This document shows positions 28,688 to 37,923 of a stretch of DNA of 64,000 bases, piece by piece. The position numbers and the translations under genes were made by a program. The stretch spans positions 560,001 through 624,000 of the forward strand of contig NZ_JACIJC010000001.1 in the NCBI RefSeq assembly GCF_014199215.1, written 5' to 3'. Numbering within the stretch: the stretch's first letter is position 1; every line of letters begins with the position of its first letter. This stretch comes from Sphingobium boeckii. GTDB taxonomy: Bacteria; Pseudomonadota; Alphaproteobacteria; Sphingomonadales; Sphingomonadaceae. Under the pieces are notes generated by a model. The model was not told the DNA's origin and ran no database searches. It saw nothing but the letters and a program-made list of their open reading frames with translations.

Positions 28688-30715
28688 TCAAGCCAGGCCA
28701 AGGCCGCTGACGGCCATGTCGATGATCTTGATGCCGACGAAAGGCGCCACGAGACCGCCAAGACCGTAGATGGAGAGATTGCGGGAGAGCAGGGCACCCG
28801 CGCTGGCGGGCCGGTATTTCACGCCTTTCAGCGCAAGCGGGACGAGCGCGGGGATGATCAGCGCATTGAAGATGATCGCGGAGAGAATCGCGCTGTCCGG
28901 GCTGGAAAGACCCATCACGTTGAGCACGCCGAGCCCCGGATAGAGCACCACGAAGATCGCCGGCAGGATCGCGAAATATTTGGCCACATCATTGGCGATG
29001 GAGAAGGTGGTCAGGCTCCCGCGCGTCATGAGCAATTGCTTGCCCAGGCCGACGATCTCGATGAGCTTGGTCGGATCATTATCCAGATCGACCATATTGC
29101 CCGCCTCGCGCGCGGCCTGCGTGCCGGTGTTCATCGCGACGCCGACATCCGATTGGGCCAGGGCGGGGGCGTCATTGGTGCCGTCTCCGCACATGGCGAC
29201 CAATTTGCCGCCCGCCTGTTCCTTGCGGATCAGGTCGAGCTTCTGTTCGGGCGTGGCCTCGGCAAGGAAGTCGTCGACACCCGCCTCGGCGGCGATGGCG
29301 GCGGCGGTGAGCTGATTGTCACCCGTGATCATCACGGTGCGGATGCCCATGCGGCGCAGTTCGGCGAAACGCTCGCGGACGCCGGCCTTGATCACATCCT
29401 TCAGGTGAACCGCGCCGAGCAGACGGTCGCCATCGGCCACGGCGAGCGGGGTGCCGCCCGAACGTGCGATGTCCTCGGTGCAGCGGCGCAGTGCCGCGAC
29501 TGCATCCTTGTTCGCCCGATCGCCCAGCAGACGGAGCACGGCATCGACGGCCCCCTTGCGGAGCTGGCGAATGCCGATGTCTACGCCGCTCACCCGCGTT
29601 TGCGCGGTGAACGGGATGGTGATCGCCTCGGCCGGTGCCGGCGCGCCTTCACCCGCCAATGCCACGATCGAGCGACCTTCGGGGGTTTCGTCGGCCACGC
29701 TGGCGAGCCGCGCGGCCTCGATCAGTTCGCGTTCGGATATGCCGGGCAACGTGATGAAGGCGGTCGCCTGACGGTCTCCGATGGTGATCGTGCCGGTCTT
29801 GTCCAGCAGCAGCGTATCCACGTCGCCTGCAGCTTCCACCGCACGACCCGATTTGGCGAGCACGTTGAAGCGCACCAGCCGGTCCATGCCCGCAATGCCG
29901 ATGGCGGAGAGCAAGGCGGAGATGGTGGTGGGGATCAGCGTGACGAACAAGGCGACCAGCACGGGGACGGCGATCATGCCGCCCGCATAATGGGCGAAAG
30001 CTGGCAATGTGCCCACTGCGATCAGGAAGATGATGGTGAGGCCCACCAGCAGGATCGTCAGCGCGATCTCATTGGGGGTCTTCTGGCGGCTGGCACCTTC
30101 GACCAGAGCGATCATGCGATCGAGGAAACCCTGACCCGGCCCCGCCGTGATCTTTACCTTGATGCTGTCCGAGATGACGCGCGTGCCCGCGGTGACGGCG
30201 GAGCGGTCGCCGCCCGCTTCGCGGATCACCGGCGCGCTTTCGCCCGTGATCGCCGCTTCATTGACCGAGGCGACGCCCCAGACCACTTCGCCATCCGCCG
30301 GGATCAGATCGCCGGTTTCCACCAGCACGATTTCTTCGACCGAAAGCTGCCCTGCGGGGATGATTTCATAGGTCTCCCCCACGCCCAGCATCCGCTTGGC
30401 CATGAGTTCGGCCTTGGTGGCGCGAAGCGATGCCGCCTGTGCCTTGCCACGGCCCTCGGCCAGCGCCTCGGCGAAATTGCCGAACAGCACGGTCAGCCAC
30501 AGCCACAAGACGAGTTGCCCCTGGAAAAGGCCTTTGCCGGGCTCTGAACCCGCGATCGTGCCGAACCACAAGGCGGTGGAAAGCGTGGCGACCACGGCGG
30601 TGGTGAACATCACCGGATTGCGGACCAAGGTCCGTGGATCCAGCTTGACGCAGCTCCCCTTGATCGCGGCGATCACGAGATCGCGGGAGAAGAGCGATTG
30701 AGCCTGTTGGGCCAT
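28688..30715 (-). CDS. kdpB: Potassium-transporting ATPase ATP-binding subunit B
   Basis: 675 residues of the P-type ATPase family. Seen: the actuator motif TGES, the phosphorylation motif [11 protein letters not shown], the hinge [16 protein letters not shown] and membrane helices at both ends, with [19 protein letters not shown] split blocks at the N-terminus typical of KdpB. It hydrolyses ATP to drive potassium uptake through KdpA. An open frame to 30769 extends into the palindromic repeat; ATG 30715 (MAQQAQSLF) gives the normal length. Confidence 0.98.
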   Translation of the reverse strand: MAQQAQSLFSRDLVIAAIKGSCVKLDPRTLVRNPVMFTTAVVATLSTALWFGTIAGSEPGKGLFQGQLVLWLWLTVLFGNFAEALAEGRGKAQAASLRATKAELMAKRMLGVGETYEIIPAGQLSVEEIVLVETGDLIPADGEVVWGVASVNEAAITGESAPVIREAGGDRSAVTAGTRVISDSIKVKITAGPGQGFLDRMIALVEGASRQKTPNEIALTILLVGLTIIFLIAVGTLPAFAHYAGGMIAVPVLVALFVTLIPTTISALLSAIGIAGMDRLVRFNVLAKSGRAVEAAGDVDTLLLDKTGTITIGDRQATAFITLPGISERELIEAARLASVADETPEGRSIVALAGEGAPAPAEAITIPFTAQTRVSGVDIGIRQLRKGAVDAVLRLLGDRANKDAVAALRRCTEDIARSGGTPLAVADGDRLLGAVHLKDVIKAGVRERFAELRRMGIRTVMITGDNQLTAAAIAAEAGVDDFLAEATPEQKLDLIRKEQAGGKLVAMCGDGTNDAPALAQSDVGVAMNTGTQAAREAGNMVDLDNDPTKLIEIVGLGKQLLMTRGSLTTFSIANDVAKYFAILPAIFVVLYPGLGVLNVMGLSSPDSAILSAIIFNALIIPALVPLALKGVKYRPASAGALLSRNLSIYGLGGLVAPFVGIKIIDMAVSGLGLA

Positions 30716-30741
30716 TATATCTGACTCCGAAAATGCGCTTC

Positions 30742-30829
30742 CGTCATCCCCGCGCGGGCGGAGATCCATACGCTCGACCCGTGCCGGATAGAGGGAGGGT
30801 TATGGATTCCCGCCTGCGCGGGAATGACG
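30742..30829. repeat. Inverted repeat between kdpA and kdpB
   Basis: Left arm from 30742 (CGTCATCCCCGCGCGGGCGG...) and right arm ending 30829 (...CGCCTGCGCGGGAATGACG) are near reverse complements of about 29 bases around a 30-base centre. This is the widespread CGTCATTCCCGC-type intergenic palindrome. It fills most of the 133-base gap between kdpA stop and kdpB start. Confidence 0.8.
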
Positions 30830-30848
30830 AGGAGGAGGGGTTGAAATC

Positions 30849-32549
30849 TCACTGGACGAAGCCGGCCATCAGAGCCGCCTGATCGGCACCCGGCCCCAGG
30901 GCCAGCGCCGGGAGGAAGGTGAGCCCGCCCACGATCAGGATGATCGCGGTGAGCAGCCCGATCCAGAGCGCGCCGGTGGTGGGGAAGGAGCCCGCGCCCT
31001 CCGGCGTATGGCGTTTGGCGGCGAGGCTCCCCGCGATGGCGAGCACGGGGATGATCACGAAGAACCGGCCGATGAACATGCCCAGTGCCAGCAGGCCGTT
31101 ATAAAAGGGCGTGTTGGCGGTGAGGCCGCCGAAGGCGCTGCCGTTATTGGCGGCGGCGCTGGTGAAGGCGTAGAGAATCTCGGTAAAGCCGTGCGGCCCC
31201 ATGTTAAGACGTCCCGCCAGCCCCGCATCCGTGACGCTGGCCAATGCGGTCAGGCCAAGGATGGCGAGCGGGAGCGAGGCGATGGCGAGCACCGCCAGCT
31301 TCACCTCTCGTGCCTCGATCTTCTTGCCGACATATTCGGGCGTGCGGCCCACCATCAGCCCGGCGACGAACACCGCCAGCAGACAGTAAAGCAACATGCC
31401 ATAAAGGCCTGCGCCCACCCCGCCGATGATCAGTTCGCCTAGGTGCATGTTGAACAGCGGCATCAGGCTGCCCAGCGGCATGAAGCTATCGTGCATCGCA
31501 ATCACCGCGCCGCAGGAGGCCGCTGTGGTGACGACGGCGAAGAGCGTACTGGCGACGATTCCGAAGCGGACGTCCTTGCCCTCCATATTGCCGAGCGTGT
31601 CGGACACGCCGAGGTGCGTGATCAGCGGATTGCCGCCCGCTTCGGCCCAATAGGTGATGGCGACGCCCACGGTGAACAGCAGCAGCATGGTGCCGAGGAT
31701 CGCCCAGCCCTGCCGCGTGTTGCCGACAGCCTTGCCGAAGGTCCAGGTGAGGCCCGCGCCGATCGCGAAGATGCTGAGCATCTGGATGAAATTGGTGAGC
31801 GCGGTCGGATTTTCGAACGGGTGCGCCGAATTGACGTTGAAGAAGCCGCCGCCATTGGTGCCGAGCATCTTGATCGCAAGCTGCGATGCTACGGGGCCGA
31901 GCGCCAGCGTTTGCTTCGCGCCTTCCAGCGTGGTGGCGTCGACCGATGCGGCGAAGGTCTGTGGCACGCCGAGCGCGATGTAGACGATCGTCAGGATGAT
32001 GCTGAGCGGCAGCAGCAGATAAAGCGTGGCGCGGGTCATATCTGCCCAGAAATTGCCAATGCCCTTGGTATCGCGCCGCGCGAAGCCGCGGATCAGCGCG
32101 AAAGCCACCGCGATGCCGGTGCCGGCCGAAAGGAAATTCTGCACGGTCAGCGCGAACATCTGGCTGAAGTGCGACAGCGTGGTTTCACCGCCATAGCTTT
32201 GCCAATTGGTGTTGGTGACGAAGCTGATCGCGGTGTTGAACGCCAGATCGGACGAAACCGCGCCAAAACCTTGCGGATTGAAAGGCAGCACGCCCTGAAG
32301 GCGTAGCACCGCATAGAGCAGCGCGACGCCGAACAGATTGAACAGCAGAAGCGCGATCGCATAGCCGCGCCAGCTTTGATCGCGCGCGGGATCGACGCCG
32401 CCGATCCGGTAAAACCCGCGCTCGACCGGGCCGAGCAGCGGCATCGGTCGCCCGTCATAAAGCGCAAACAGAAAGGCGCCCATCGGCCGCGCAATGGCGG
32501 CGATGAGCGCGATGAAGAGGATGATGAACATCCAGCCTTGAACCGTCAT
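30849..32549 (-). CDS. kdpA: Potassium-transporting ATPase potassium-binding subunit A
   Basis: 566 residues, about ten membrane helices. Family signatures include [12 protein letters not shown]-like N-terminus, [39 protein letters not shown] (seen in two parts) and [15 protein letters not shown], which form the four selectivity-filter loops. It is the potassium channel-like subunit of the pump. Located 17 bases behind kdpF. Confidence 0.98.
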   Translation of the reverse strand: MTVQGWMFIILFIALIAAIARPMGAFLFALYDGRPMPLLGPVERGFYRIGGVDPARDQSWRGYAIALLLFNLFGVALLYAVLRLQGVLPFNPQGFGAVSSDLAFNTAISFVTNTNWQSYGGETTLSHFSQMFALTVQNFLSAGTGIAVAFALIRGFARRDTKGIGNFWADMTRATLYLLLPLSIILTIVYIALGVPQTFAASVDATTLEGAKQTLALGPVASQLAIKMLGTNGGGFFNVNSAHPFENPTALTNFIQMLSIFAIGAGLTWTFGKAVGNTRQGWAILGTMLLLFTVGVAITYWAEAGGNPLITHLGVSDTLGNMEGKDVRFGIVASTLFAVVTTAASCGAVIAMHDSFMPLGSLMPLFNMHLGELIIGGVGAGLYGMLLYCLLAVFVAGLMVGRTPEYVGKKIEAREVKLAVLAIASLPLAILGLTALASVTDAGLAGRLNMGPHGFTEILYAFTSAAANNGSAFGGLTANTPFYNGLLALGMFIGRFFVIIPVLAIAGSLAAKRHTPEGAGSFPTTGALWIGLLTAIILIVGGLTFLPALALGPGADQAALMAGFVQ

Positions 32550-32566
32550 GGCTGCGGCACCTTTTT

Positions 32567-32653
32567 CTAAAATTTTTCGGGAGCGAAGAGCGCGGCGAGC
32601 AGATAGATCAGCAGGCCGGACGCGGTGATCGCGCCAAGGGTGAGTGCGAGCAT
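32567..32653 (-). CDS. kdpF: Potassium-transporting ATPase subunit F
   Basis: A 28-residue single-helix protein, [20 protein letters not shown] then ALFAPEKF. The LIYLL.ALF.PE.F ending is the KdpF signature. It stabilises the KdpABC complex in the membrane. It sits 17 bases before kdpA, as in other kdp operons. Confidence 0.93.
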   Translation of the reverse strand: MLALTLGAITASGLLIYLLAALFAPEKF

Positions 32654-32663
32654 GATGGGGTTC

Positions 32664-32747
32664 TCAGACCGCGTCGAGCAGGCGCACATAGGCAAAGCCG
32701 GTCAGCCAGAGGCCGCCCACGCCCAAAATCCACATCAAATCAGTCAT
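32664..32747 (-). CDS. 27-residue membrane microprotein at head of kdp operon
   Basis: MTDLMWILGVGGLWLTGFAY followed by VRLLDAV, one predicted helix. A strong Shine-Dalgarno (GGAGG) lies 5 bases before the ATG, and the stop is 10 bases from the kdpF start, so it is very probably translated with the operon. It is similar in size to KdpF but not in sequence. Its role is unknown; an extra small subunit or regulator of KdpFABC is a reasonable guess. Confidence 0.7.
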   Translation of the reverse strand: MTDLMWILGVGGLWLTGFAYVRLLDAV

Positions 32748-32844
32748 ATGCGCCTCCAATGGTCAGGGGCGCTTTGGACCATGGATCGGCGTTAGGGTTC
32801 GAGAGGGAAGGCGATGGTGCGGAATAAGGAAAGCGTAAAGACGC

Positions 32845-34227
32845 TCAGACGAGGGTGCTGGTCCCCGGCGCCCCGCCCAGCATCGCATCGAGCAGAGCGA
32901 GCGTCCGCGCCAGCCGTTCGCGCGATATGCCGCCGCCGATCGAAATACGCACGGCATGTCCGTCATCGTCGGGATCGGCGGAAAAGGCGCTGGATGAAAC
33001 GATCGAGAGACCCGCCGGCCGGAGCGCGTGAATCAGCGGCGCGGCCCTTAAATCATCGGGCAGGGGCAGCCACAGATGATAGCCCTCGGGATGCGCATGA
33101 TAGGCCCGCGCACCCAATATGGAGCGGGCGATCGCTTGCCGGGCGATGGCTTCGGCGCGGACTTCGGCGGTGAGCGTTGCGAGGCTGCCATCCTTGATCC
33201 AGAGACTGGCGAGTGCGGCGTTGAGCGGCGGCACCATGATCGCGCTTTCATGGAGATCGGTGGTCACGCGCAGTGCGTCGCGGATGGAAGGTGCGCGCAG
33301 ATAGGCGACGCGCAGCGCGGGCGAGATGATCTTGGAGAGGCTGGCGATATGCCAGGTCAGTTCGGGCGCGAAATGCGCCATCGGCGGGAGTGGCGCGATG
33401 GGGAGCAACCCATAGGCGTCATCCTCGATGATCGCGATGCCATGCGTGCGCGCCACGGCGGCGATGGCGCGACGGCGCGCCGCGCTCATGGTGGCGGTCG
33501 TGGGATTGTCATTGGTCGGCACGGTGTAGAGCGCGTGCACCCGTCCAGCGCAGCAGGCGGCGGCCAAGGCGTCGGGATCGAGGCCTTCAGCATCGGATGC
33601 GATGACCTGGACGATCAATCCGTGACGGCCCGCCAGCGAGAGCAGGCCGGGGTAAACGAAACGCGTCGTGCCGATCACATCGCCCGGCGAAAGGATCGTG
33701 CCGAGGATCGCGTGGAGCGCATTCTGTCCGCCGCTGGCCAGCGTCACATCGTCTTCGCACGCCGCAATGCCACGCGCGGCCAGCATCGCCGCGCCTGCCG
33801 CCCGATCGCCCTGCGCACCGCCGCTGGGTTGATATTGAAGGCGTCCCGCTGCGCCGGTGCCTGTAAGGAGATCGGCAAGGCCCGCCCGCATCCGCGCCGC
33901 CAGCGTGCCGCCGAGGGGTTCGGGCGGCAGGTTCATGCCCGTATCGGTCAGCACCGCACCGACCGACTCCGCCTGCGTTCCCGTGCCCGATCGAACGAAG
34001 CTGCCGCGCCGCCCGCCGCCTTCGATCAGGCCGATGCGGCGCACTTCATTATAGGCCTTGGTCACGGTTGTGAGGTCAACGTCCAGCGCTTCCGCCAGCC
34101 TGCGCTGCGGTGGCAGGCGGTCTCCGGGTTTCAGCACGCCGGCCTCGATGTCACGCGACAGTGCCGACGCGATCGCCAGATATTTGGCACCTGCGCCGTC
34201 GGTCAGATCAGGCTGCCAGTTTTGCAT
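32845..34227 (-). CDS. MocR-family transcriptional regulator with PLP aminotransferase-like domain
   Basis: 460 residues. An N-terminal GntR winged helix (LKPGDRLPPQRRLAEAL, LTTVTKAYNEVRRIG) is joined to a fold-type I aminotransferase domain (ASGGQNALHAIL, TVPTNDNPTTATMS, EDDAYG, and the PLP lysine in SLSKIISPALRVAYL). Such proteins usually sense PLP or an amino compound and control adjacent genes. A perfect inverted repeat overlaps its own promoter and that of the divergent DUF983 gene, pointing to autoregulation. The kdp operon follows about 100 bases behind its stop. Confidence 0.92.
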   Translation of the reverse strand: MQNWQPDLTDGAGAKYLAIASALSRDIEAGVLKPGDRLPPQRRLAEALDVDLTTVTKAYNEVRRIGLIEGGGRRGSFVRSGTGTQAESVGAVLTDTGMNLPPEPLGGTLAARMRAGLADLLTGTGAAGRLQYQPSGGAQGDRAAGAAMLAARGIAACEDDVTLASGGQNALHAILGTILSPGDVIGTTRFVYPGLLSLAGRHGLIVQVIASDAEGLDPDALAAACCAGRVHALYTVPTNDNPTTATMSAARRRAIAAVARTHGIAIIEDDAYGLLPIAPLPPMAHFAPELTWHIASLSKIISPALRVAYLRAPSIRDALRVTTDLHESAIMVPPLNAALASLWIKDGSLATLTAEVRAEAIARQAIARSILGARAYHAHPEGYHLWLPLPDDLRAAPLIHALRPAGLSIVSSSAFSADPDDDGHAVRISIGGGISRERLARTLALLDAMLGGAPGTSTLV

Positions 34228-34243
34228 GGGCTATCCTTGACAT

Positions 34244-34266
34244 TGTATGGCTGTAAATACCATACA
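34244..34266. promoter_or_regulatory. Inverted-repeat operator over divergent mocR / DUF983 promoters
   Basis: TGTATGG (34244-34250) and CCATACA (34260-34266) are perfect reverse complements with a 9-base spacer. On the plus strand TTGACA at 34237-34242 is a consensus -35 box, and on the minus strand TACAAT (within CCATACAAT) is a good -10. A regulator bound here would block both promoters. The likely ligand protein is the MocR-type regulator itself. Confidence 0.65.
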
Positions 34267-34326
34267 TAAAAGACGATGATGCGCAAGCCGAGTCGGCGCG
34301 TATCCAGCATGGCGGAAGCAGCGATC

Positions 34327-34773
34327 ATGGAAAATATGCAGGACACCCCGGCAGAATGGCCCAAACTCGATCCGGTGAAGACGGGTATCAGGGGCCACTG
34401 CCCGCGTTGTGGCGAAGGGCGGCTGTTCAAGGGGTTGCTGACGCTGCGCGCGCAATGCGACCATTGCGGACTGAGCTATGCCTTTGCCGATCCTGCGGAC
34501 GGCCCGGCCTTTTTCGTGATCTGCTTTGGCTGCGTGCCCGCCGTGATATTCGCGCTGATGATCGAGATCGTGTGGCATCCAGCTTTCTGGGTGCATCTGA
34601 TCACCTCGCTGCCCTTCCTGATCGTCACCTGCACCTTGCCGCTGCGCCCGTTGAAGGGCTGGCTGATCTGCAGCCAATATTTCTACAAGGCGCGTGAGGG
34701 GCGGCTTGCCGAGCCTTGGCATCCTTATGGTCCCGACAAACCGGCGGTGACATCGCTGCCGCATCCCTGGTGA
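34327..34773 (+). CDS. DUF983 family membrane protein
   Basis: 148 residues from ATG 34327; the frame is open to 34276. Two zinc-knuckle-like pairs, CPRCGEG and CDHCG, are followed by two membrane helices (FFVICFGCVPAVIFALMI; LITSLPFLIVTCTLPL) and the C-terminal PLKGWLI and QYFYKAREG blocks of DUF983. Function of the family is unknown; it is common in alphaproteobacteria and sometimes lies near cytochrome oxidase genes. The predicted promoter start near 34275 favours the downstream ATG. Confidence 0.85.
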   Translation: MENMQDTPAEWPKLDPVKTGIRGHCPRCGEGRLFKGLLTLRAQCDHCGLSYAFADPADGPAFFVICFGCVPAVIFALMIEIVWHPAFWVHLITSLPFLIVTCTLPLRPLKGWLICSQYFYKAREGRLAEPWHPYGPDKPAVTSLPHPW

Positions 34774-34913
34774 TGCGCCATGCCGGCGCGCGCCTCTATC
34801 CCTGTGTGAAAATCGCTCAAGTCACGTCGCAATTCTGTCTCCATTTGGGAACATCGCCGCTATAGATGCGTTGTGGGGCCATGGCCCCGAGTATCGGGCG
34901 TAAGCGGGACATT

Positions 34914-35036
34914 ATGGAAACAAACGATATTATCGGCTTTGCGATTCTGGGTGTTTTGCTCGCGGCGAGTTACTGGTTTTACCGTCGCTACAAGAAGCGT
35001 CGCGCACGCTGGATCGCACATCACTACCGCCATTGA
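34914..35036 (+). CDS. Small single-helix protein with basic tail, hypothetical
   Basis: 40 residues: METNDIIGFAILGVLLAASY forms the N-terminal helix, and the tail WFYRRYKKRRARWIAHHYRH is strongly basic. Such a membrane anchor with a positive cytoplasmic end occurs in small stress or cell-division proteins, but no family is recognised. The Shine-Dalgarno is weak (GCGGGA). It lies alone in about 330 bases between the DUF983 gene and the PEP-CTERM gene; nothing else is seen in that stretch except the hairpin at 35060. Confidence 0.5.
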   Translation: METNDIIGFAILGVLLAASYWFYRRYKKRRARWIAHHYRH

Positions 35037-35059
35037 TGATGGATAACAGACATGAAAAC

Positions 35060-35083
35060 GCCGCCGACCTCGCGGCCGGCGGC
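35060..35083 (-). terminator. GC-rich hairpin downstream of the PEP-CTERM gene
   Basis: GCCGCCGACC and GGCCGGCGGC pair with one G-T wobble around a 4-base loop. On the minus strand it is followed by GTTTTC, so it may be a weak intrinsic terminator for the PEP-CTERM gene; on the plus strand it lies 24 bases after the 40-aa frame. Confidence 0.5.
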
Positions 35084-35106
35084 GCTCCCAATCAGTCTAT
35101 CTGATC

Positions 35107-35670
35107 TTATGCGTAGGTGACGGTGACCTTGGGTGCGCGACGACGCATCCCGGCACCAACCAGGCCGAAGCCGGCAATCATCATCGCCCAGGTGGCAGGC
35201 TCGGGAACCGCGCCGCCGATTGTGACATCGGTGCTTGAACGGAAGGTCGTGGTATAATCCAGGTTGAAAATATCAGGTGTGCTGGCGATGCCAGTACGGG
35301 CTTCATCCATGGTCAATTCGAATGCGCCAACCGCGAGAATGTAGCTGCCGGAAGCCAAATTGGCGAAATCGAGGCGGGGATAGGTGCCGATGGTATCGTC
35401 AGCGACGCCGAGAAATGCGCCGGTCAGTCCGCCGATAGGTGAGCCGTTGTTCGCAAAGAGGCGTACCATGGGATCGAGCAGGGGAAGATAGCTGGGCTCT
35501 TCAAAAAAGCGGCCTTCTGTGAAAATCGAAAGCGCACCGCCAGCGTGGCTGAACGTGATGTAATCGACCTTATTAGCTTTCACGGTGCCATCCACCGAAA
35601 CAACCGCAGCGGCAGGCGCGGCATAGATCGCGCTTGCAGCCAACAGGCTGGCCAGAACCATCTTTTTCAT
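35107..35670 (-). CDS. PEPxxWA-CTERM sorting domain-containing exported protein
   Basis: 187 residues. Signal peptide MKKMVLASLLAASAIYAAPA AA-type, a beta-rich middle (DVUA0089-like, with GSYILAVG), and the C-terminal sorting tag VPEPATWAMMIAGFGLVG followed by MRRR. The PEP motif, helix and arginine cluster are recognised by an exosortase, which suggests transfer to the cell surface with an exopolysaccharide. No exosortase gene is in the window. Shine-Dalgarno GGGGAG lies 4 bases before the ATG. Confidence 0.92.
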   Translation of the reverse strand: MKKMVLASLLAASAIYAAPAAAVVSVDGTVKANKVDYITFSHAGGALSIFTEGRFFEEPSYLPLLDPMVRLFANNGSPIGGLTGAFLGVADDTIGTYPRLDFANLASGSYILAVGAFELTMDEARTGIASTPDIFNLDYTTTFRSSTDVTIGGAVPEPATWAMMIAGFGLVGAGMRRRAPKVTVTYA

Positions 35671-35840
35671 AAAACTCCCCTATCTGAAAATTCAGAAGTG
35701 AGCGTTAAGAAATCATTAATGTCCTCGCAAGGGGACAAAATTTACAAACTGTTCCGAAATAGAACGTATGATTTCGCGTGCGTCACGATCATGCTCCGCA
35801 GCAACAATTTGGAAATGTCATTTTCGCGCGAATCGGTGCT

Positions 35841-36560
35841 TCAGCCCGTTACGCCATCCGTGTCGCGATATTTGAGCTGCAGGAACTTCTCTTGCGTGGC
35901 CAGCTTGTCGAGATCGCCCGCGGCGATATTGCGGGTCATCGTCGCGATTTCCTCATCGATCAGCTTCAGGCCGTCGACGAGTTGCTGATCGGGCGTCATG
36001 CCGCTGCTCTGCACCTCGCGGCGCAATGGTTCCGGCACGCGCTTATAGCCGTTCACCAGCTCGGGCAGATGTTCCGACAGGATCTTGCGGACTTCCACCG
36101 CGACGGGCTCGCGTGGATCGAGCGTCTGGAGCTGGGGCGAGAGCGTTTCCAGGCGCACACCGATGCCGTCCAGCAGATTGGCAGCGGGGGCGGGCAAAGC
36201 GCGCCGCTGCTGGGCGAGCCAGACTTCGGTCTGCGCCGGCAGCAGCTTGAGATCGGTCTGGACCAGCGTTTCCTCATTCGCTTCCGGATAATGCGGCCAG
36301 ATCAGCAATCCTGCGGTGGCCAGAATAAGTGCCCCGCCCGCCAGCATCACACCGGTGCCGCCCAATGGACCGATGAACAGCCCGAATGCGCCTCCACCGA
36401 CGATGATCGCGCCCGCCGCCAATGCGGCCCGGCCCAGCTTTTGCAGAAAAAACGCCCGACGCCGCTGCCGTGCGCGAAACGCCATGCGCTGCGCCTGGGG
36501 AGACAGTCGCCCCAGTAGCGATCCGGCGCGTTCGATCGCGCGATCGACATCGGTGACCAT
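35841..36560 (-). CDS. Membrane protein paired with TelA (XpaC-like role proposed)
   Basis: 239 residues. A basic N-terminus (RARQRRRAFFLQKLGR), two hydrophobic segments (AALAAGAIIVGGGAFGLFI; VMLAGGALILATAGLLIWP) and a long helical, probably coiled C-terminal half ending LQLKYRDTDG. It starts 3 bases after the TelA stop, so the two are cotranscribed. In Bacillus the TelA homologue pairs with XpaC, which has a similar layout of membrane segments plus helical tail; sequence identity cannot be judged by eye. Function unknown. Confidence 0.6.
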   Translation of the reverse strand: MVTDVDRAIERAGSLLGRLSPQAQRMAFRARQRRRAFFLQKLGRAALAAGAIIVGGGAFGLFIGPLGGTGVMLAGGALILATAGLLIWPHYPEANEETLVQTDLKLLPAQTEVWLAQQRRALPAPAANLLDGIGVRLETLSPQLQTLDPREPVAVEVRKILSEHLPELVNGYKRVPEPLRREVQSSGMTPDQQLVDGLKLIDEEIATMTRNIAAGDLDKLATQEKFLQLKYRDTDGVTG

Positions 36561-36563
36561 GGC

Positions 36564-37760
36564 TTAGGCTTCGAGCGACGTGAGCGGAGACGGGCTGCTC
36601 AGCTTGGCCTGCGATGCGCCTTCGGCCCGCGCGATATAGCCGCGCGATTTTTCGACCTCGCTGGAAAGCGTGTTGACCGTTGTCTTCATGGATTCGAGCG
36701 CCTTCAGCTTGAACGCGTCGATATTGTCCATCGTGTCATAGATATTCTGAAACGCGCGCTGGAGCGTTTCCAGCGGGATCGTGCTCGCGGCCGCCTGCTC
36801 ATGAATCTGGGCGGTCTGCGATTTCAGCAATTCGCCCGTGCTGTCGATGATCTTGGCGGTCGTGGTGTTGAGCGCGGTGATCTGTTCCAGCACCAATTTC
36901 TGGTTGGTCAGCGCCTGCGCCACGGTCACTGCGGTGCGCAGCGCCCCAACGGTGGTGGTGGACGCGCGATCGACGCCCTTCACCAGTTCCACATTGTTCT
37001 TCTTGACCAGATCAAGCGCCAGATAGCCCTGCACCGTCACCGCCATCTGCGTCAGCAGGTCGGTCGTGCGCTGGCGGACATAGAAAAGCGCGGTTTCCTT
37101 GATCGCCTTGGCCTTGGCCGGATCGGTCGATTCCAGTTCGAGCGCTTTTTCCTCAAGCCGCGCGTCCATCGTCTTGGAGATATGGATCATCTGTTCCAGC
37201 CGGCCCATCGCCGCCCACAGATTCTGGCGCTCTACCGCGATCGCGGCATTGTCCTTGAGCAGTTCGTCCTTGCCTGACGCCAGCCGGGTCAGGATCGAGG
37301 AGATGTGGCTTTGCGACGATTTGTAGCCATCGAAATAATTGCGCATCTTGTTGCCGAAGGGGATGATCCCGAACAGTTTCTTGGGCGCGAGCAGATTGCC
37401 CTGACGGCCCGGATCGAGATCTTCTATCGTGCGCCGCAATTCGGCCAGATCAGTGCCGACCCCTGTTTCCTGATCCATCGCCTTGACCGGGCGATCGAGA
37501 AACCGGTTGGATTGCCCCGCAGCGTCCGCGATTTCCTTGCGGCCCATATTGGTGAGTTGGTCCACGCGCGCCCCGAATTCAGGGCTGTTGGCGTCCTGCG
37601 CCACCAGATCGGCGATAAAGCCGTCCACCTTTTCTTCGAGCTTGCTTTTCTGCTCATCCTGCAGCGGCACCAGGCCCGACGCTTTTTCGGGTGCCACCAC
37701 CGGCACGGGATCGGGCGCGGTCAGCTTCAATTCGTCCGCAACCAATGTTTCGGTCGTCAT
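36564..37760 (-). CDS. Toxic anion (tellurite) resistance protein, TelA/KlaA family
   Basis: 398 residues, almost wholly helical and cytoplasmic. It matches the TelA family: a FLDRPVKAMDQE block near residue 95, LGIIPFGNK-like FGIIPFGNKMRNYFDGYKS (two blocks), NLWAAMGRLEQM, and the C-terminal helices around ALRTAVTVAQALTNQKLVLEQI. Despite the name most members are not linked to tellurite; they appear in envelope and stress settings. Forms a two-gene operon with the membrane protein at 35841. Confidence 0.88.
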   Translation of the reverse strand: MTTETLVADELKLTAPDPVPVVAPEKASGLVPLQDEQKSKLEEKVDGFIADLVAQDANSPEFGARVDQLTNMGRKEIADAAGQSNRFLDRPVKAMDQETGVGTDLAELRRTIEDLDPGRQGNLLAPKKLFGIIPFGNKMRNYFDGYKSSQSHISSILTRLASGKDELLKDNAAIAVERQNLWAAMGRLEQMIHISKTMDARLEEKALELESTDPAKAKAIKETALFYVRQRTTDLLTQMAVTVQGYLALDLVKKNNVELVKGVDRASTTTVGALRTAVTVAQALTNQKLVLEQITALNTTTAKIIDSTGELLKSQTAQIHEQAAASTIPLETLQRAFQNIYDTMDNIDAFKLKALESMKTTVNTLSSEVEKSRGYIARAEGASQAKLSSPSPLTSLEA

Positions 37761-37923
37761 TCGTATCCTCCGGTCCCTTGCCTGGACAAGATGGAGGGAA
37801 ATGCCGTGTTATTCAAGCATGACGGCCCGATAAGCGCGCAAGCTGCATTCCGGGCCTTCCCGCATCGCAACAAATCGGCTATGGGCGCGGCCAACCTATT
37901 TTCTCCTAGCATCAGGATATCCA

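Noticed and set aside
28247-30547. Open frame of 766 codons on the plus strand opposite kdpB
   Set aside because: It is the antisense shadow of kdpB and kdpC in a GC-rich genome: composition is rich in Arg, Asp and His, with no domain signature. Similar long shadows lie opposite polA (4624-6825), the hybrid kinase (21691-23862) and fadJ (52148-54463).
36564-37760. Tellurite resistance as a real function
   Set aside because: The family name comes from a plasmid gene; nothing else for tellurite is nearby and most relatives are not linked to it.
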